A stretch of DNA of 64,000 nt from Protonemura montana (lineage: Eukaryota; Arthropoda; Insecta; Plecoptera; Nemouridae): NCBI GenBank assembly GCA_947568835.1, contig OX387611.1, forward strand, positions 8,994,001-9,058,000, written 5' to 3'. A model generated the notes under the pieces. It was given only the letters and a program-made list of their open reading frames with translations, was not told the DNA's origin and did not search any database. This document shows positions 21,917-32,815 of this stretch, piece by piece. The position numbers and the translations under genes were made by a program. Within the stretch, counting starts at the first letter, position 1. The number at the start of each line of letters is the position of its first letter.

Positions 21917-22235
21917 TTACGGGAAATTTAATAATCCAACTTTGGAACACTTTTCGCAGTTCAGGTAGTACGTTCCGTTGAGAGATGAAAGTTTCTCACT
22001 GCATGTCGATGGTATTAACCTGCCCCTGCTGTCGGACGCGACATAAATGCACTTTTTAGATAATTAAATAATCCTAACTGCATTTATATACTTGCTAATT
22101 TAAAAGGTAATCAAATCCCCTAATTATTGGTGAGTTTCCAGTCAGAGATTCGCCTCGATAACTAAAACCGGTATCAGGAGCTCATGCCGAGCAAGGGCGT
22201 AGATAACTTACCGCAATTACGATCAATACTCGGGG
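21917..22235 (-). CDS. Candidate second secreted peptide, two 3' exons
   Basis: Minus-strand exon 22212-22235 (24 nt, after the strong acceptor ATTGCTGTTCACAG, donor GTAAGT) joins in phase 0 to terminal exon 21917-22051 (135 nt, 44 codons and TAA). The join puts a hydrophobic run (RVLIVIACIYVA) directly before a polar mature part with four cysteines spaced C-x15-C-x14-C-x2-C. That run is what a signal-peptide core would look like. An ATG-TTG followed by GTATGA at 22,657-22,647 would supply a phase-0 start, but this is unproven. An overlapping longer frame (to about 22,310) is also open upstream of 22,212 and competes with this model. Confidence 0.35.
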
Positions 22236-22239
22236 CTGT

Positions 22240-23100
22240 GAACAGCAATGCTCTGGCTCGGCAGTGCACGTTAATTACCTGACCGTTGATGACTAATTTT
22301 TCCTCTTGGTGACATGCAAAGCTAGTTACTCTCCCAATTAGTGATAATTATGTATCTACAAAGAACTGGTGCTGTAAAGACGCTCACCGTTCGAAGCCTT
22401 CTGGTGTGAATAGGTACTGTTCACTTACAATTGTGCACGGTATTTGTGGTTTTTTTCGGCTGACTAATTAGCGGCAAGCTTTTCCAGAAGTCCATCATGC
22501 ACATGACCAGTTCTGTTCGGGAGAGAGGTTGGAGGTATGATTATTAGTAATGCCGGCATTACGCGAATGCCGGAACTTCGATTTGACTCGTGGGAGAATA
22601 GAATGATAATGAACATGTCAATCTATTGATAGCGTTCAAAGAGAATCATACCAACATTACTCAGCACAGATATGATGCAGGATAAGAGTATTTTTCTCAA
22701 CCGAGTGAGAGACAATTTGCTCAGTTGCTTGGTGTACGCAACTAAATCACTTTGCCTCCAAGTTACTTGGCCAAGTGAATTAATAGATTTGAGGCCGTTC
22801 TACCTTAGAGATTCCTGTCTCGTGGTTCTATTTTAACACCGTTGACAAAGCTTCGTTAAGCTCTGTACTTTCATAGTTAAAAACGAATGCGAAACAGTTT
22901 CAGTTCGTATTCAGTTTTGAGTTTTTACCTTGTGACACTATTTTGATTAAATCAAGTGCCAGTTTTATTAGTGGTTTCAAAACGATAGGTCGGGTTAACC
23001 CTGGTTGCTTCACTGTCAGTTGTCTTTGTTTCTGTCAGGTTTCTGAGATTCAAAACGGTTGTAAGGTTTACGAAATTACGGGCCGAATTATTTCTCATTC
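22240..23100. other. Spacer with a 5S-SINE fragment
   Basis: Only a short SINE piece ('catgcacatgaccagttctg' to 'gagagaggttggagg', 22,495-22,535) is recognisable besides the AT-rich sequence. Confidence 0.5.
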
Positions 23101-23130
23101 GCTTTAGAAATAACGACGTTCAGACATAAA

Positions 23131-23327
23131 ATGGCCGACGGACATTTGAGAAACCAGCTGGTTTATCCGACCGTCTGCGTTGACTACACTAATAAAATTG
23201 GTATTCGATTTAGTGGAAAATATGTCACAATAAACAACCGTCTTATTTTCTACTTTTCTTTTCTTCGCTTCATTCTTTAGATTCCAGCGATGAAAATACA
23301 GAGCTTAATGAATCTTTGTCGACATAA
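23131..23327 (+). CDS. Candidate two-exon 3' end, unrecognised small protein
   Basis: Exon 23131-23200 starts ATGG after AAA, a strong initiation context, and ends at GTATTC in phase 1. An 80-nt intron with a long pyrimidine tract ends CTTTAG at 23280. Exon 23281-23327 continues in phase to TAA. From this ATG the product is 38 residues, ending in an acidic tail (SSDENTELNESLST). The frame is also open about 25 codons upstream of the ATG, so these may be the last exons of a larger protein such as a receptor tail. Confidence 0.4.
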
Positions 23328-24055
23328 CCTAAAATGTGTTTTGACGCGCGCACAGCTAAAGTAAAGCGGTTTCAAATAATTCAAATCGCTTGACCGAGCA
23401 ACTCGGGGGCAAAGCGAATTATTTGCGTGTGGTATCCTTGCGATAAACTTTTCCGTGTACAACTTTATTTAATTATACAGAAAATGTACAGTAAAAAAAA
23501 CCACGAATAGTTATTCTCACGTCCTCACAATTCTTCACTGATGTTTTAAAAATACACTGCTCGTTGAATCGAACGTAAAAGCGATTAAATTCAAAGAAAA
23601 TCGCAAGAAAACTGCAAAAAAAACTGATTTATATGATTCTGGTATTCAGACATGCAGCATTCTAATGCAAAAAATGTCATGAACATTTTTTGTAGATGTG
23701 TGCATGAAAATAGAATACAAATGTGTTTTATTTATGTACTGTTTTTTATGTGGGTATTTTATTCCACTCGCAGCACGAGTGAACCCAAAAACTTTGCAAA
23801 ACTCGGTTTTATCAGTTTAGCTGTTTGGAAAAAAAAACTAAAGTCTAGTCAAGTATTTTATTGGAAGTCTTCGCTACTAGTGTATTGGACTTGCTGCCCC
23901 CGCGCGCACCGGATGTGCACCGGGGGCGATCTACGTGTTGGAGTGGGTATGTTGGCGATTTAAACCATAAAAATGATTCCAATTTGTGAAAAAAAAAATG
24001 TATGGCCATGATTTTTAGACTCATGTCTACTTGATTTATCCTAAGCACTAGTTTT

Positions 24056-24194
24056 AAGAAAAACTATTTGAAATGGGTTTTGAATGCTAAGTAAAGGACA
24101 ACTAAAATGTTTAATTTAATTTAACTAAATTTAAATAGGAAATTTTAGTTGTCCTCTACTTAGCATTCAAAACCCATTTCAAATAGTTTTTCTT
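24056..24194. mobile_element. Fold-back element R5 with two arms
   Basis: Arms 24056-24108 and 24142-24194 are near perfect complements, with core 'gggttttgaatgctaagta', around a 33-bp AT-rich loop. Single arms of the same family are scattered through the window. Confidence 0.7.
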
Positions 24195-24411
24195 ATGTCT
24201 GGCCATATTTATGTTCTCAGGGTCTTTTTGTGCTTCGCCCTTATTCTGTCTTCTTTCTTACAGGCTTGGAATGCCAGTTACCTTTGGTCAGGGTCGGCCC
24301 GCCACTGGCGAGACCAACGACGAAGCGTTGTGCCTTTTTCTACTGATGTGGCTTGTGATTGTTGTTTCAATATTCTTTGCTTTTTCAGTTTTCTACGATT
24401 TGATAAAATAG
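24195..24411 (+). CDS. Candidate membrane micropeptide or terminal exon
   Basis: A strong acceptor (TGTCTTCTTTCTTACAG, ending 24263) precedes a frame that ends at TAG 24409-24411. It encodes a short polar stretch and one transmembrane helix (LFLLMWLVIVVSIFFAF) close to the C-terminus. From an internal ATG at 24,271 it would be about 46 residues. A second frame from ATG 24195 also begins with a signal-like hydrophobic stretch and runs to 24,431. The block is bracketed by R5 fold-back sequence on both sides. Confidence 0.35.
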
Positions 24412-25297
24412 TGAGTAAAAACATTGTTTAGTTTATGGACGAAATCGATTGTGATGTAAAGGAACAAAAACTATTTGAACTGGGCTTTGAATGCTAAGTG
24501 AAGAACAACTAATTTTCCCAACGATTCGTAACTTGTACCTGTTACTTTATCAAGGGTGAAAGCAGTCCTGTGGAAAAAAACGAAACCCAGTTTAAAAACT
24601 GTCTGTCAAAACCAGTGCCAAGGTTAAATAAAGTTGACATGAGTCTAAAAACCAGGATAGTTTTTCAAGTGATTTATCAGCATTTTTTCCGAAACAAATA
24701 ACGTGTCTATAAGTAAAACAAAAGCCAGTAAAAAACGCCAATTTTGAGGTAATTTTATTTTCGAAATTGGTTAATATGTAAGTTTTTTTTTAAATTATTG
24801 ACAGTAATATAATTTATTTAGTTAAATGCTTTAACCCATATGTCAAATGTCAGCAGATTTTTTTTTCCATTAACATTAAAATGCAAGTATTTGCGGATGC
24901 TTTCACCGTAATCATACTTTAAAAGTTTCTTTAATTTAAATAATTATGTTATTATTGCACATATTTTAAAACTAATTTTTTTTGTTACTTTTTTTAAAAC
25001 TATTATTAGAATATTGGGTTCCCTTGTAATTATGTTAATCTATGAAGAACCAGAAAAGGTTAAGAATGACTAGGCAAGGCAAAAGTGTGGTAATAGTGTG
25101 GTTACAGTTTATATTTTTGTTATTCTTTTGGCTTGAAAGAAATGTCACAACTGCTTTCACCCTTGATTAAGTAAAAGGCATAAGTTGGAAAAAGCGGGAA
25201 AATTGTGTTGTTTTACAGCATTCAAAAACCAGTACTAAATATTTTTTTAAACATGCCTGGGGTAGATCAAGTAGGTAACCATGAGTCAATTTCTCAG

Positions 25298-25533
25298 TAT
25301 TTTACGAGTTTTATCAAGTAATTGTTGTGGTCGGATTCAACTCTGATGGTACATTCTATAGCAGATGTTTAATCGAAGTCATCGGGCTTCAAAGCTTTCC
25401 ACCCCGAGTATTTTACTCTCGAAATCGAAAAGTCCACATTCCACAAGACTCTGTGCTGCTTGACGTTGACTCAAAACAAGCTATACCGCTCAAGTTGACA
25501 CAGAGCAGCCTGGCATCAAAAGATTTAATATAA
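25298..25533 (+). CDS. Candidate terminal exon, unrecognised
   Basis: An acceptor (CAATTTCTCAG, ending 25297) is followed by two bases and 78 codons, including TAA at 25531-25533. The reading is protein-like, with landmarks VIVVVGFNSDGTFYSRC and DSVLLDVDSKQAIPLKL. No Met start is needed if it is a 3' exon of phase 1. It could be a host gene or an old transposon; I do not recognise it. Confidence 0.4.
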
Positions 25534-26130
25534 TTATGGATTTGATTTATTATCTTCTTCTGCCTCCAATGCAATTTACTATATGTTGACCTGCTTCAAG
25601 AGCATCTCTTTAGGAAATCAGAAATTAAGAGGATTATTACTCCCTTCCACGACTTCACATGGGATATGACGCATTGTTTATTAAATTAAATTCCATTCAT
25701 CATGGGATATGTCTGTCTCTAACGGTTAGCGGGCAACAAAAGCTCTGGGCACCTTGCCAGTGGGACACTAGTATCTGCCCAGATGCAGCTTACGGTTTGA
25801 CATTTCAACCCAAAGCTTTGAAGTCTGGCATTGCTCGGAAAAGACAATAGTATAATCCTTTCCCTTATTTCGAAAAGTCGCGTGCGTCGATAGAATATGT
25901 TGGTAAATGGCTTAATCACAATAGACAGATAAAAAAATGTGATACATTTTTGCCATTTTGTTTTAGTAAGAATTGAAGTGGTATACGATGGAAAACTTAT
26001 ATGCAAAGTTCAGTTTTTTTTTTATCTAATGGCATTTTTGGCTGACCTGTGCCAGGGCGGGTTTAAAACTTGCTCGATGACGTCATGCTCTAGGGTTTGC
26101 ACTAGGTGACCCGAGAGCGAGCAACTCTGC

Positions 26131-26415
26131 CAGTCGAACACGTGAAAGTTGCACTGGGACAGAGTCACATGCCCAGTCTAACACGTGAAAGTTGCACTGG
26201 GACAGAGTCACATGCCCAGGCGAACACGTGAAAGTTACATTGGGACAGAGTCACATGCCCAGTCGAACATGTGAAAGTTACATTGGGACAGAGTCACATG
26301 CCCAGTTGAACACGTGAAAGTAGCACTGGGACAGAGTTACATGCCCAGTCGAACACGTGAAAGTTGCACTGGGACAGAGTCACATGCCCAGTCGAACACG
26401 TGAAAGTTGCACGGG
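26131..26415. repeat. 43-bp minisatellite, array 1
   Basis: About 6.5 units of the 43-bp repeat with core 'cagtcgaacacgtgaaagtt' and 'gggacagagtcacatg'. The flank (26,040-26,130, with a TGACGTCA palindrome) also matches the flank of array 3 near 40,660-40,740. Confidence 0.85.
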
Positions 26416-26713
26416 GGCAGAATATAGATTCAACATATCGATACGTGTTTATCAATCGTTGGGGTTTGTGTTAATAAAGATTAATTACGCGGAAACCAGT
26501 CTCAAATGCGAGTAATTTGCGAGAAATAACTAGGCCATCTCTGGCCTACATTATTTTTTTTGGCAAAGCTCTGACGACCATTTTTCGCGAAAACAGTTCA
26601 GCATTAGTACTGAGACTGTAAATAATTCGAACTGAATGTTTGTTTCTAAATATTATTTTATTTCACAGATCTTCGACTAGAAATCTAAAATTAACGAAGA
26701 TAATACTGTCTTC

Positions 26714-27040
26714 ATGAAGATCACACTCCCCCCGACCACCTCTGTCATCGTGTACAGCGACGACGACAGCGATGACAATTCAACGATGTCCGTACCGATG
26801 ACGCCAGCCGTCGCTGGGAATCTTCAACGGCGTCCAAGTCCTCACCCGTTGCGCCGTTTTCGCATAGACACTACACGGCTGGGTGAACCAGTGTATGATG
26901 AGCAAATCTTAGAACTTCTGGAAACTCCCCAAAGAAGGAGACTGCTATGCTTGGTTCGCGAGGCACGGCAACGTTTATCTTACTGGATTTATAGGTGGCT
27001 GGGGGTCGGTGTGGTCCAGCGAATCAGAAATTTTGTGTAA
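26714..27040 (+). CDS. Hypothetical 108-residue protein
   Basis: The ATG at 26714 follows a likely acceptor (TTTATTTCACAG, ending 26,668) and a 45-nt leader, so the whole reading frame may sit in one exon. The protein begins with a hydrophobic-polar stretch and an acidic cluster (YSDDDSDDNST), then a Pro/Arg-rich middle. It ends with a basic amphipathic segment (RRRLLCLVREARQRLSYW). The frame is much more GC-rich than its neighbours. There is no signal peptide. Function is unknown. Confidence 0.5.
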   Translation: MKITLPPTTSVIVYSDDDSDDNSTMSVPMTPAVAGNLQRRPSPHPLRRFRIDTTRLGEPVYDEQILELLETPQRRRLLCLVREARQRLSYWIYRWLGVGVVQRIRNFV

Positions 27041-27794
27041 ATCAGCAACCAGTGAATCAGGAAAATTGTCAGGACTGCTCTAACCCTTAAAGAAGTAACT
27101 AGTATATGTTACGAAACGCCGGGAAATTTAGTAGCCCTTTACTTAGCATTCAAAACCCATTTTAAATAGATTTTCTTAAAACCAGCGACTCTTTTTACGG
27201 GATGGTAGTGTGTTTTGAAATTTCCGAAGTTGTGTGCCGTGAATTTCAACGAAATGAATAATATGAAATGCCGATCCCGGTATCCAAAACTGTTAGTACA
27301 GCAATTGTGTTCAGTGTTCTGAGAGAAGCCTGTTTAAAAGTCGTCCAGTTTTGGTAATTTTCACCACGCTCGGAAGCCTATGCCTGGAAATAAAAATTGG
27401 CCTTTTTCTCACTGGAAGAAACTTTGTGTAAAAATTCGTGTGGTACGCGTGTTTCGTGTGGTTTGTCAACGAGACAATTATTTTCGGTAAAATAGTTTTT
27501 GAACACCTAATAAGCATAAAATGTCCCATTTTTAATCAATTTTTTTTTCAAAAGTTGTGAGTTTATTTTGAAAATATTTTACGTTTAAAGTAATGCAATG
27601 CATTTTTAATTAAACAAAATTTTTTTCTTTCTTTTACTCCGAGGTCGACATCATATATTGTTAAAAAAAAAACGGTCGCAAAGGGCCGCCAAAAGGGTGA
27701 CAAGGGTCCATTTTAACAAGAGTCCAGTTTGGCTACCAGGAAGACTCATCTCCATGACAACAGCCAATCAGATGTATTTTTTTTTTTATCTTAA

Positions 27795-29245
27795 ACGGCT
27801 CATTCAGGCCCGATTTCAGGTAATCGGTGTTTAAGGGAGGTTTTAGACCAAAATTGATTTTCCCCGCTAAGCCGATATCATAAAAGATTTTAAAGAGGAT
27901 GTTTCAGTAGATTATTAAAAAAAATGTAAATTTATATTTGAACTAGTAGTGCAACCCGCTGCGTATGCAGCTGCCGTGTGTGAGGTGACAGATAAGAGTG
28001 ATGTGATTAATTTGAGTTGGTTTCATCAATTTCAGTACCAAAGTAGATATCATGAGTAAATATCATATCGAGGGTTACACTCGATAACTTAAAATCGAAA
28101 AAATCAACCACTTCAACGGAGTCAAACTATCTGTCAACCTTAGCTCAAGTGCTAGAAAACATAATATCATTGAAGCTTGAGAATGCCACGGGCTTGTACG
28201 CCACATAGATTTAAATATATGAAGTAATTTTCATTAAAAGTATGGCATTGTACTTAGATTGCGTATTTGGATCATATTTGTTAAAACTGCACTCTGTAAT
28301 TAATGACGTTTTGAATTGAAAATACCTGTTAAAAGATCACGGCATTCTCGAAAATAAAATAAATATCCACGGCGTCCTAAGTCGATGAAAGACATCTGTC
28401 AAATGTTTTTCTTTGATCTGTCACTCCAAATCTAGTTTTGGCAAAAGTATTGATAAGAAACGACTTTAGTATGTTTTGGTTGTTGTAAAAACCCTATTTT
28501 ATATCTTAAAAGGTTTCAAAGTAAGTTAAAATTCTTGGTGATTTGTAAAAATGTCGCAAATATCATAGATCGCTTGAAATCAACTGCGTGATCTTGTCTA
28601 GGCTGGGGATAGAGAAATATTGTCGTATTTTGAAAAAATTTCTCGCTTACCAAGCCTTAAATCGGTAAGTGTTTGATATCTTTAAGACCGCAGAGACAAC
28701 GCGCTCATGTTGATGATACTTTCAACCCGCTTTTGTGTCAAAAAATGCCCAAAAATGCCCAAAAATTTACAAAAATAAATTCGAGACTGTGTTTTTTGTG
28801 TGATATTTTGCATTTTTAACCATGAAGAAAGTGTCGTGTTGCATTTTACTTTGCATCCCGCAAATTTTCGTTCAACTTTGAATAAAAATCAGCCATAAAA
28901 GCTTTGCCAAAAATAGATCAAATTGGCTAAAAATGTCGTGGACATCTTTTAGTGTCAAAGTGTTCCAACGACCGATTGCCCGACATACCTACGCCGTTTC
29001 TATGGATACCGCGATTTAGGGATTTTATTATAGGTTAAATAATTTAGTGACGATTCAGGAAGGCGTCGCCCTGTCACGTAAAATAAATTTTATTTAGCAG
29101 CCGTCACTATTTTCTCTCTGCCCTAATCGCCGTTTAATATTTGAACCTGGAAGAATGAGGTTTGGCTTTTAAACTGTCACTTGGAGGTCAAATTAAGTAG
29201 TCTCATTAATATTTTGTTTGCATATCCATGTCGCCAAATATACTC
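27795..29245. repeat. Dispersed repeat R3, split by an insertion
   Basis: The left part (27,795-27,942) and right part (29,043-29,245) together match the uninterrupted copy at 17,320-17,680. Confidence 0.65.
27943..29042 (-). mobile_element. Helitron-like non-autonomous element
   Basis: Read on the minus strand, the 1,100-bp insert ends in CTAG, preceded by an 11-nt spacer and a perfect hairpin (gctgc-gtat-gcagc, 27958-27971). It lies between an A and a T of the interrupted R3 repeat without any target duplication. Its 5' end reads TTATTTAACCTATAATAAAA, resembling AT-rich Helitron starts although the usual TC is not present. No Rep/helicase is encoded. Confidence 0.6.
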
Positions 29246-29639
29246 TTTCGAAACAAACACATTGTTAAGCCAACAAATGGAACTGTAATAAGTAAATTTA
29301 AACACTTATCCCACCCCGCCAAGGGTGAAAGCAAGTGAGAAATGTTGTCATAATTTTTTTACTTCTCATTATATACCTCCACTTGAGATTCTTTTGTGTC
29401 GACTACTTTGGAAAAACTTAAAGAAATGAATGTTTATAAAGTTACGGTTAATGTTAGTCACGTAAACTATAAATGAAACTAATGCAACTATAATGATGAA
29501 AATAAAACTATAATCAAAATTTTATGTGAGAAAAAAAAAATATATATATATTATTTATGATAAAATTGAGATGTATTTTTGCTGTTTTATATGTTAGCAA
29601 TCAGAAAAAAAAAAAATTCCAAAAAATAAAGTATACTTT

Positions 29640-30065
29640 AAAGTGTATATTTGGCTCCCAAGTGCAAAATTGTCTCAATGGAATAGCTTGCGATAATTAA
29701 CTAAAAATAGCCGGAACACATTTAAATTGCTACTTTGGCTAGCAGATACATGGCTCTACTTCATCTTCATGGAGCCGATCGCCTGTTTCCAAAGCGTCCT
29801 AGTGTTTTTGTCAAGAAGAATAAAGAAGAACGAAAGCATAAACAAATGAAAAGAAGCCGTGATAAGGAACAAAAACTCAAACAAAAACTCGCTGTTGATT
29901 ATTCCCTCCTCAGAAAGAAAGTGAAACAACCAAGTAAAGCCAAACAAGAAGAAGATAAAGATAATAATAATAGTAATAATAATTTTTATTTATTCTCGAT
30001 TGACCAATAGCTTTGGTATGAGACATGTCATTACAATGCTAGTACTCAAGCGACGAAGCTGTTAC
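29640..30065 (-). pseudogene. 3' fragment of an adhesion-GPCR-like gene
   Basis: 29,735-29,955 is nearly identical to the end of the complete receptor gene (33,715-33,935), covering TM6, TM7 and the short tail. 29,640-29,735 matches its 3' flank. A simple AAT-rich insert (29,960-30,040) separates a further 20-bp piece matching 33,941-33,963. The rest of the gene is absent. Confidence 0.75.
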
Positions 30066-30206
30066 GCGAGTATTTATCTATAAGTGCACGGACTCTGATA
30101 AGGAGACTAGGGGGAGAAACAATCGTCTACCTGTTAAGCGCTTCGCTGTCGTACGCCGGATTAGATCATTAGTTATGATTGTCGTCACGGTGCTAGCGTT
30201 CGCAAA

Positions 30207-30296
30207 ATGGTGAAAGGATTTCGGCAGCAAATTCTGTTTGTATGGGGTTGTATCGCCGCCATCTTCCTCCTCTGGGTGAACCAGGAAAAAAATCAG
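30207..30296 (+). CDS. Orphan first exon of a type II membrane protein
   Basis: The ATG at 30207 opens 30 codons to a GTAATT donor at 30297 in phase 0. A short basic start (MVKGFRQQ) is followed by a hydrophobic anchor (ILFVWGCIAAIFLLWV) and a polar end. That is the usual first exon of Golgi glycosyl- or sulfotransferases and other type II proteins. A broken copy with the same upstream 140 bp lies at 45,020-45,240. No downstream exon was found. Confidence 0.45.
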
Positions 30297-30339
30297 GTAA
30301 TTTTTTCCTTTAATTACAGTTTTATTTGTGTTAAATTGC

Positions 30340-31390
30340 AGTAGATGTTAGTGAGAATGATGACGAATCTATCCAAGCCTAGATGAGAGATGGAAAAACC
30401 CAGTGGTGGTGTCGCATAATATTTGTACTGTCCACTAACATTACCCCCCAGTAATCACATCATATGCTAGTTTTACTGGCCAGTACACTCAATATGATCT
30501 ACGATTACTGTACCAGTAAACTAAAAACGATTTGAGATTACTGGACCAGTAAACATAATACATATTTTACATAGACAGTTATACAACATTTCAAAACATT
30601 ACTTTAATAGTATTACTGACTATGCACAAATAAATCACATCAATCAAACACATTGCAGGGAGTAGCGTACTGTTTAGCTTAAAAATTAGCCAGGCTACTC
30701 GCTGTGTGGACTTCATAGGGAATACGCCCCTTGCGTTTTGATACAGTGATGAGGTGGGGGAGAAAGTGGATTCTACCTGATTGTATACATGTATGTATTT
30801 TATGTAGTATAAAGGTATGGGCTAGGTGTCAAACAAACACACCAAGCGAGTTGGCATTTCTTCGTAGAAATATTTCATTGCATTGCATTACATTGCAATG
30901 CATTATATTTCCTGTATTGTTTTGGTGACACCCTGTAGTGCATCTAGTTTTATTGCATCGAAATGCAAAGGTTTATTCACATATCCTAATGTTAGGGAGT
31001 AATAGCATTATACCCTCAGGCTATTATTAGTCTACTCCCCTGCATTGTTTTGTAGACGCCCTGTACCCTGCAGGTGATAATTTTGTTTGGGAAGTAATAT
31101 TATTCCACTATTTTTGTTTTACTGGTACAGTACAAATAATATTTTCTCAAACGCTAGGTTTTCTCGGCCAGTAATCTTATTACATTTCTTGTTTACTGGC
31201 CAGTAATCATATTATGAAATGAGCTTACTGCGGGTTATAATATTATGGTAGTACGAATATTTTGTTACACCGGCACGTAGCCAACTCTTGCGGAAAAGCA
31301 CCAAGGGGACCATCGGCTAAATTTCCTTTCCGAGGGATGGTACAACCAGATCTATAGGATTCCTCCACAAATCAAAGCTGTATAAAAATG
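30340..31390 (-). mobile_element. 5S-SINE split by a terminal-inverted-repeat element
   Basis: The SINE tail side ('gacgaatctatccaagcc' to 'aaacccagtg') and body side ('ggcacgtagcc' to 'gattcctccacaaatc') are separated by an 864-bp insert. Confidence 0.6.
30408..31271. mobile_element. Non-autonomous DNA element with terminal inverted repeats
   Basis: The ends are imperfect inverted repeats of about 24 bp: GGTGTCGCATAATATTTGTACT at the left, with the complement of an almost identical sequence at the right. The interior has repeated 'ttactggccagta' blocks and no transposase. The family is not assigned. Confidence 0.55.
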
Positions 31391-31599
31391 CATGTAGAAT
31401 ATGTATAGGACGAAAGTGTTTAAGATAAAATAGGAAAAGAAAATGCTTGAAGTTATTGAAGCTAACTTTAGGGTATTGTATTACAGTTTTGTATTAAATG
31501 TGTAACTTGCATTTCTTAAATAATTTTTTTTTCCTTTGTTTGATATTCGTTAAAAGTACGTAATCGATAGACAAATTAATGTTGTACACAGAAGTAATT

Positions 31600-31880
31600 T
31601 TGAAAGTCGTTTTATTCTCATAAAATCATATCAAATGTTGCAAACAAAAATACATAGTAAAATCATGTTTAAATTAAAAAACAAATGCTTGAATGATTCC
31701 TTGTTCACACCAATGAATACTCGTTCTATTAAAATAATTGATCAAATCGTTTTTTGGTTGGCTGCAGAGTACAAAAATCGAATCAATAAAGAAACTACAT
31801 TTTTGTACAACTCAACATAACCGCTTGAAATCCACAAACTTCATGTAATTTTATATTAACCTTAAACTAAAATAAACTTT
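31600..31880. repeat. Repeat shared with 53,225-53,420 (inverted)
   Basis: Blocks such as 'tttattctcataaaatcata' and 'caaatgcttgaatgattcctt' occur as the reverse complement near 53,290-53,400. A 61-codon frame here is part of the repeat. Confidence 0.5.
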
Positions 31881-31959
31881 TAGTACAATAGTAGTAGTTG
31901 TGCATGGTGGACATTCAGTACTTGAGACAAAAGACAGGCATATCAGAAATAAATTTGCT

Positions 31960-32670
31960 TAAATCTAAGCCTGATATATTGTGTATCTAAAAACACTGGC
32001 TCCGCGAAGAAGAACTTGTATTGAAGGCTATGTGGTGTCGGTGGCTTTCTGTCGAACAACTTACAAAAATGATGGTGTAATTTTCTATTCACGGAACAAT
32101 GCGAAAGTCATAGTGCATTCAAATAGTGAGTAAGTTCTGTGTGTAAAAACATTTCGAGTGTACAGAAGCATTATACGATGGCCCACTCACAGATAATGCA
32201 CAGAGTGCATCACAGAGTTGCACTCTGTGCATTATCTGTGTTTACAGAGCTCCTACAGGAGAACTAGAAATATTTTTAGAAAAAAAACTCAGGTTCCTAG
32301 TCTCCTCTCCAGGAACTTCGAAAATGCTAAGATGGTGGTTTGTGGCGACTTCAATGTTGACGTTTTGTCTAGGGACCACCATGACACCTATCAAGTGCTA
32401 TCCACAAATACCCCACTAGACAAAGCAACACGCTAAGAATCCCTGCCCATTCACACTCTGCATTTGAAAATAGCCCACTCTTCACTTGCACTGTCCTCTA
32501 CAACAAACTCCCTAGTAATATAAAAAACTCCCCAACCACGTCCTCATTTAACCACACCCTAAAATCCTACCTTCGAGATAACCCATTCTACACCTTACGT
32601 GAATACCTCGAATCCTAACCCACTTCTCTCCTCTCCTCTCCCTCCCCTCACCATTCACAAACCATGTTGT

Positions 32671-32702
<32 letters not shown>

Positions 32703-32815
32703 AATTTTATCTTTGTAAATACTGTATATAACTGATATATAACTGACGATGCCTACACAATTACTATGTAAATGTCTATAGGAAAATAAACAAACAAACA
32801 AACAAACAAATATCT
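31960..32815 (+). mobile_element. Degenerate LINE: endonuclease piece joined to RT tail
   Basis: 31,960-32,110 reads in broken frames like the start of an APE-type endonuclease (SKPDILCI, then FCRTTYKNDGV). 32,330-32,365 contains the endonuclease motif VVCGDFNVDVL. From 32,416 the frame jumps to the last about 65 codons of a LINE reverse transcriptase (LYNKLPSNIK ... YLRDNPFY) ending TAA near 32,619. The element ends in a (CAAA)n tail near 32,790-32,812. The central RT is deleted. Confidence 0.6.

Noticed and set aside
25659-25850. 63-codon plus-strand frame
   Set aside because: Overlaps an equally open minus-strand frame, and neither has splice signals or recognisable motifs.
26131-26415. 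CRISPR-like array (also 37,240 and 40,850)
   Set aside because: Units are contiguous 43-bp repeats without unique spacers, in a eukaryotic context.
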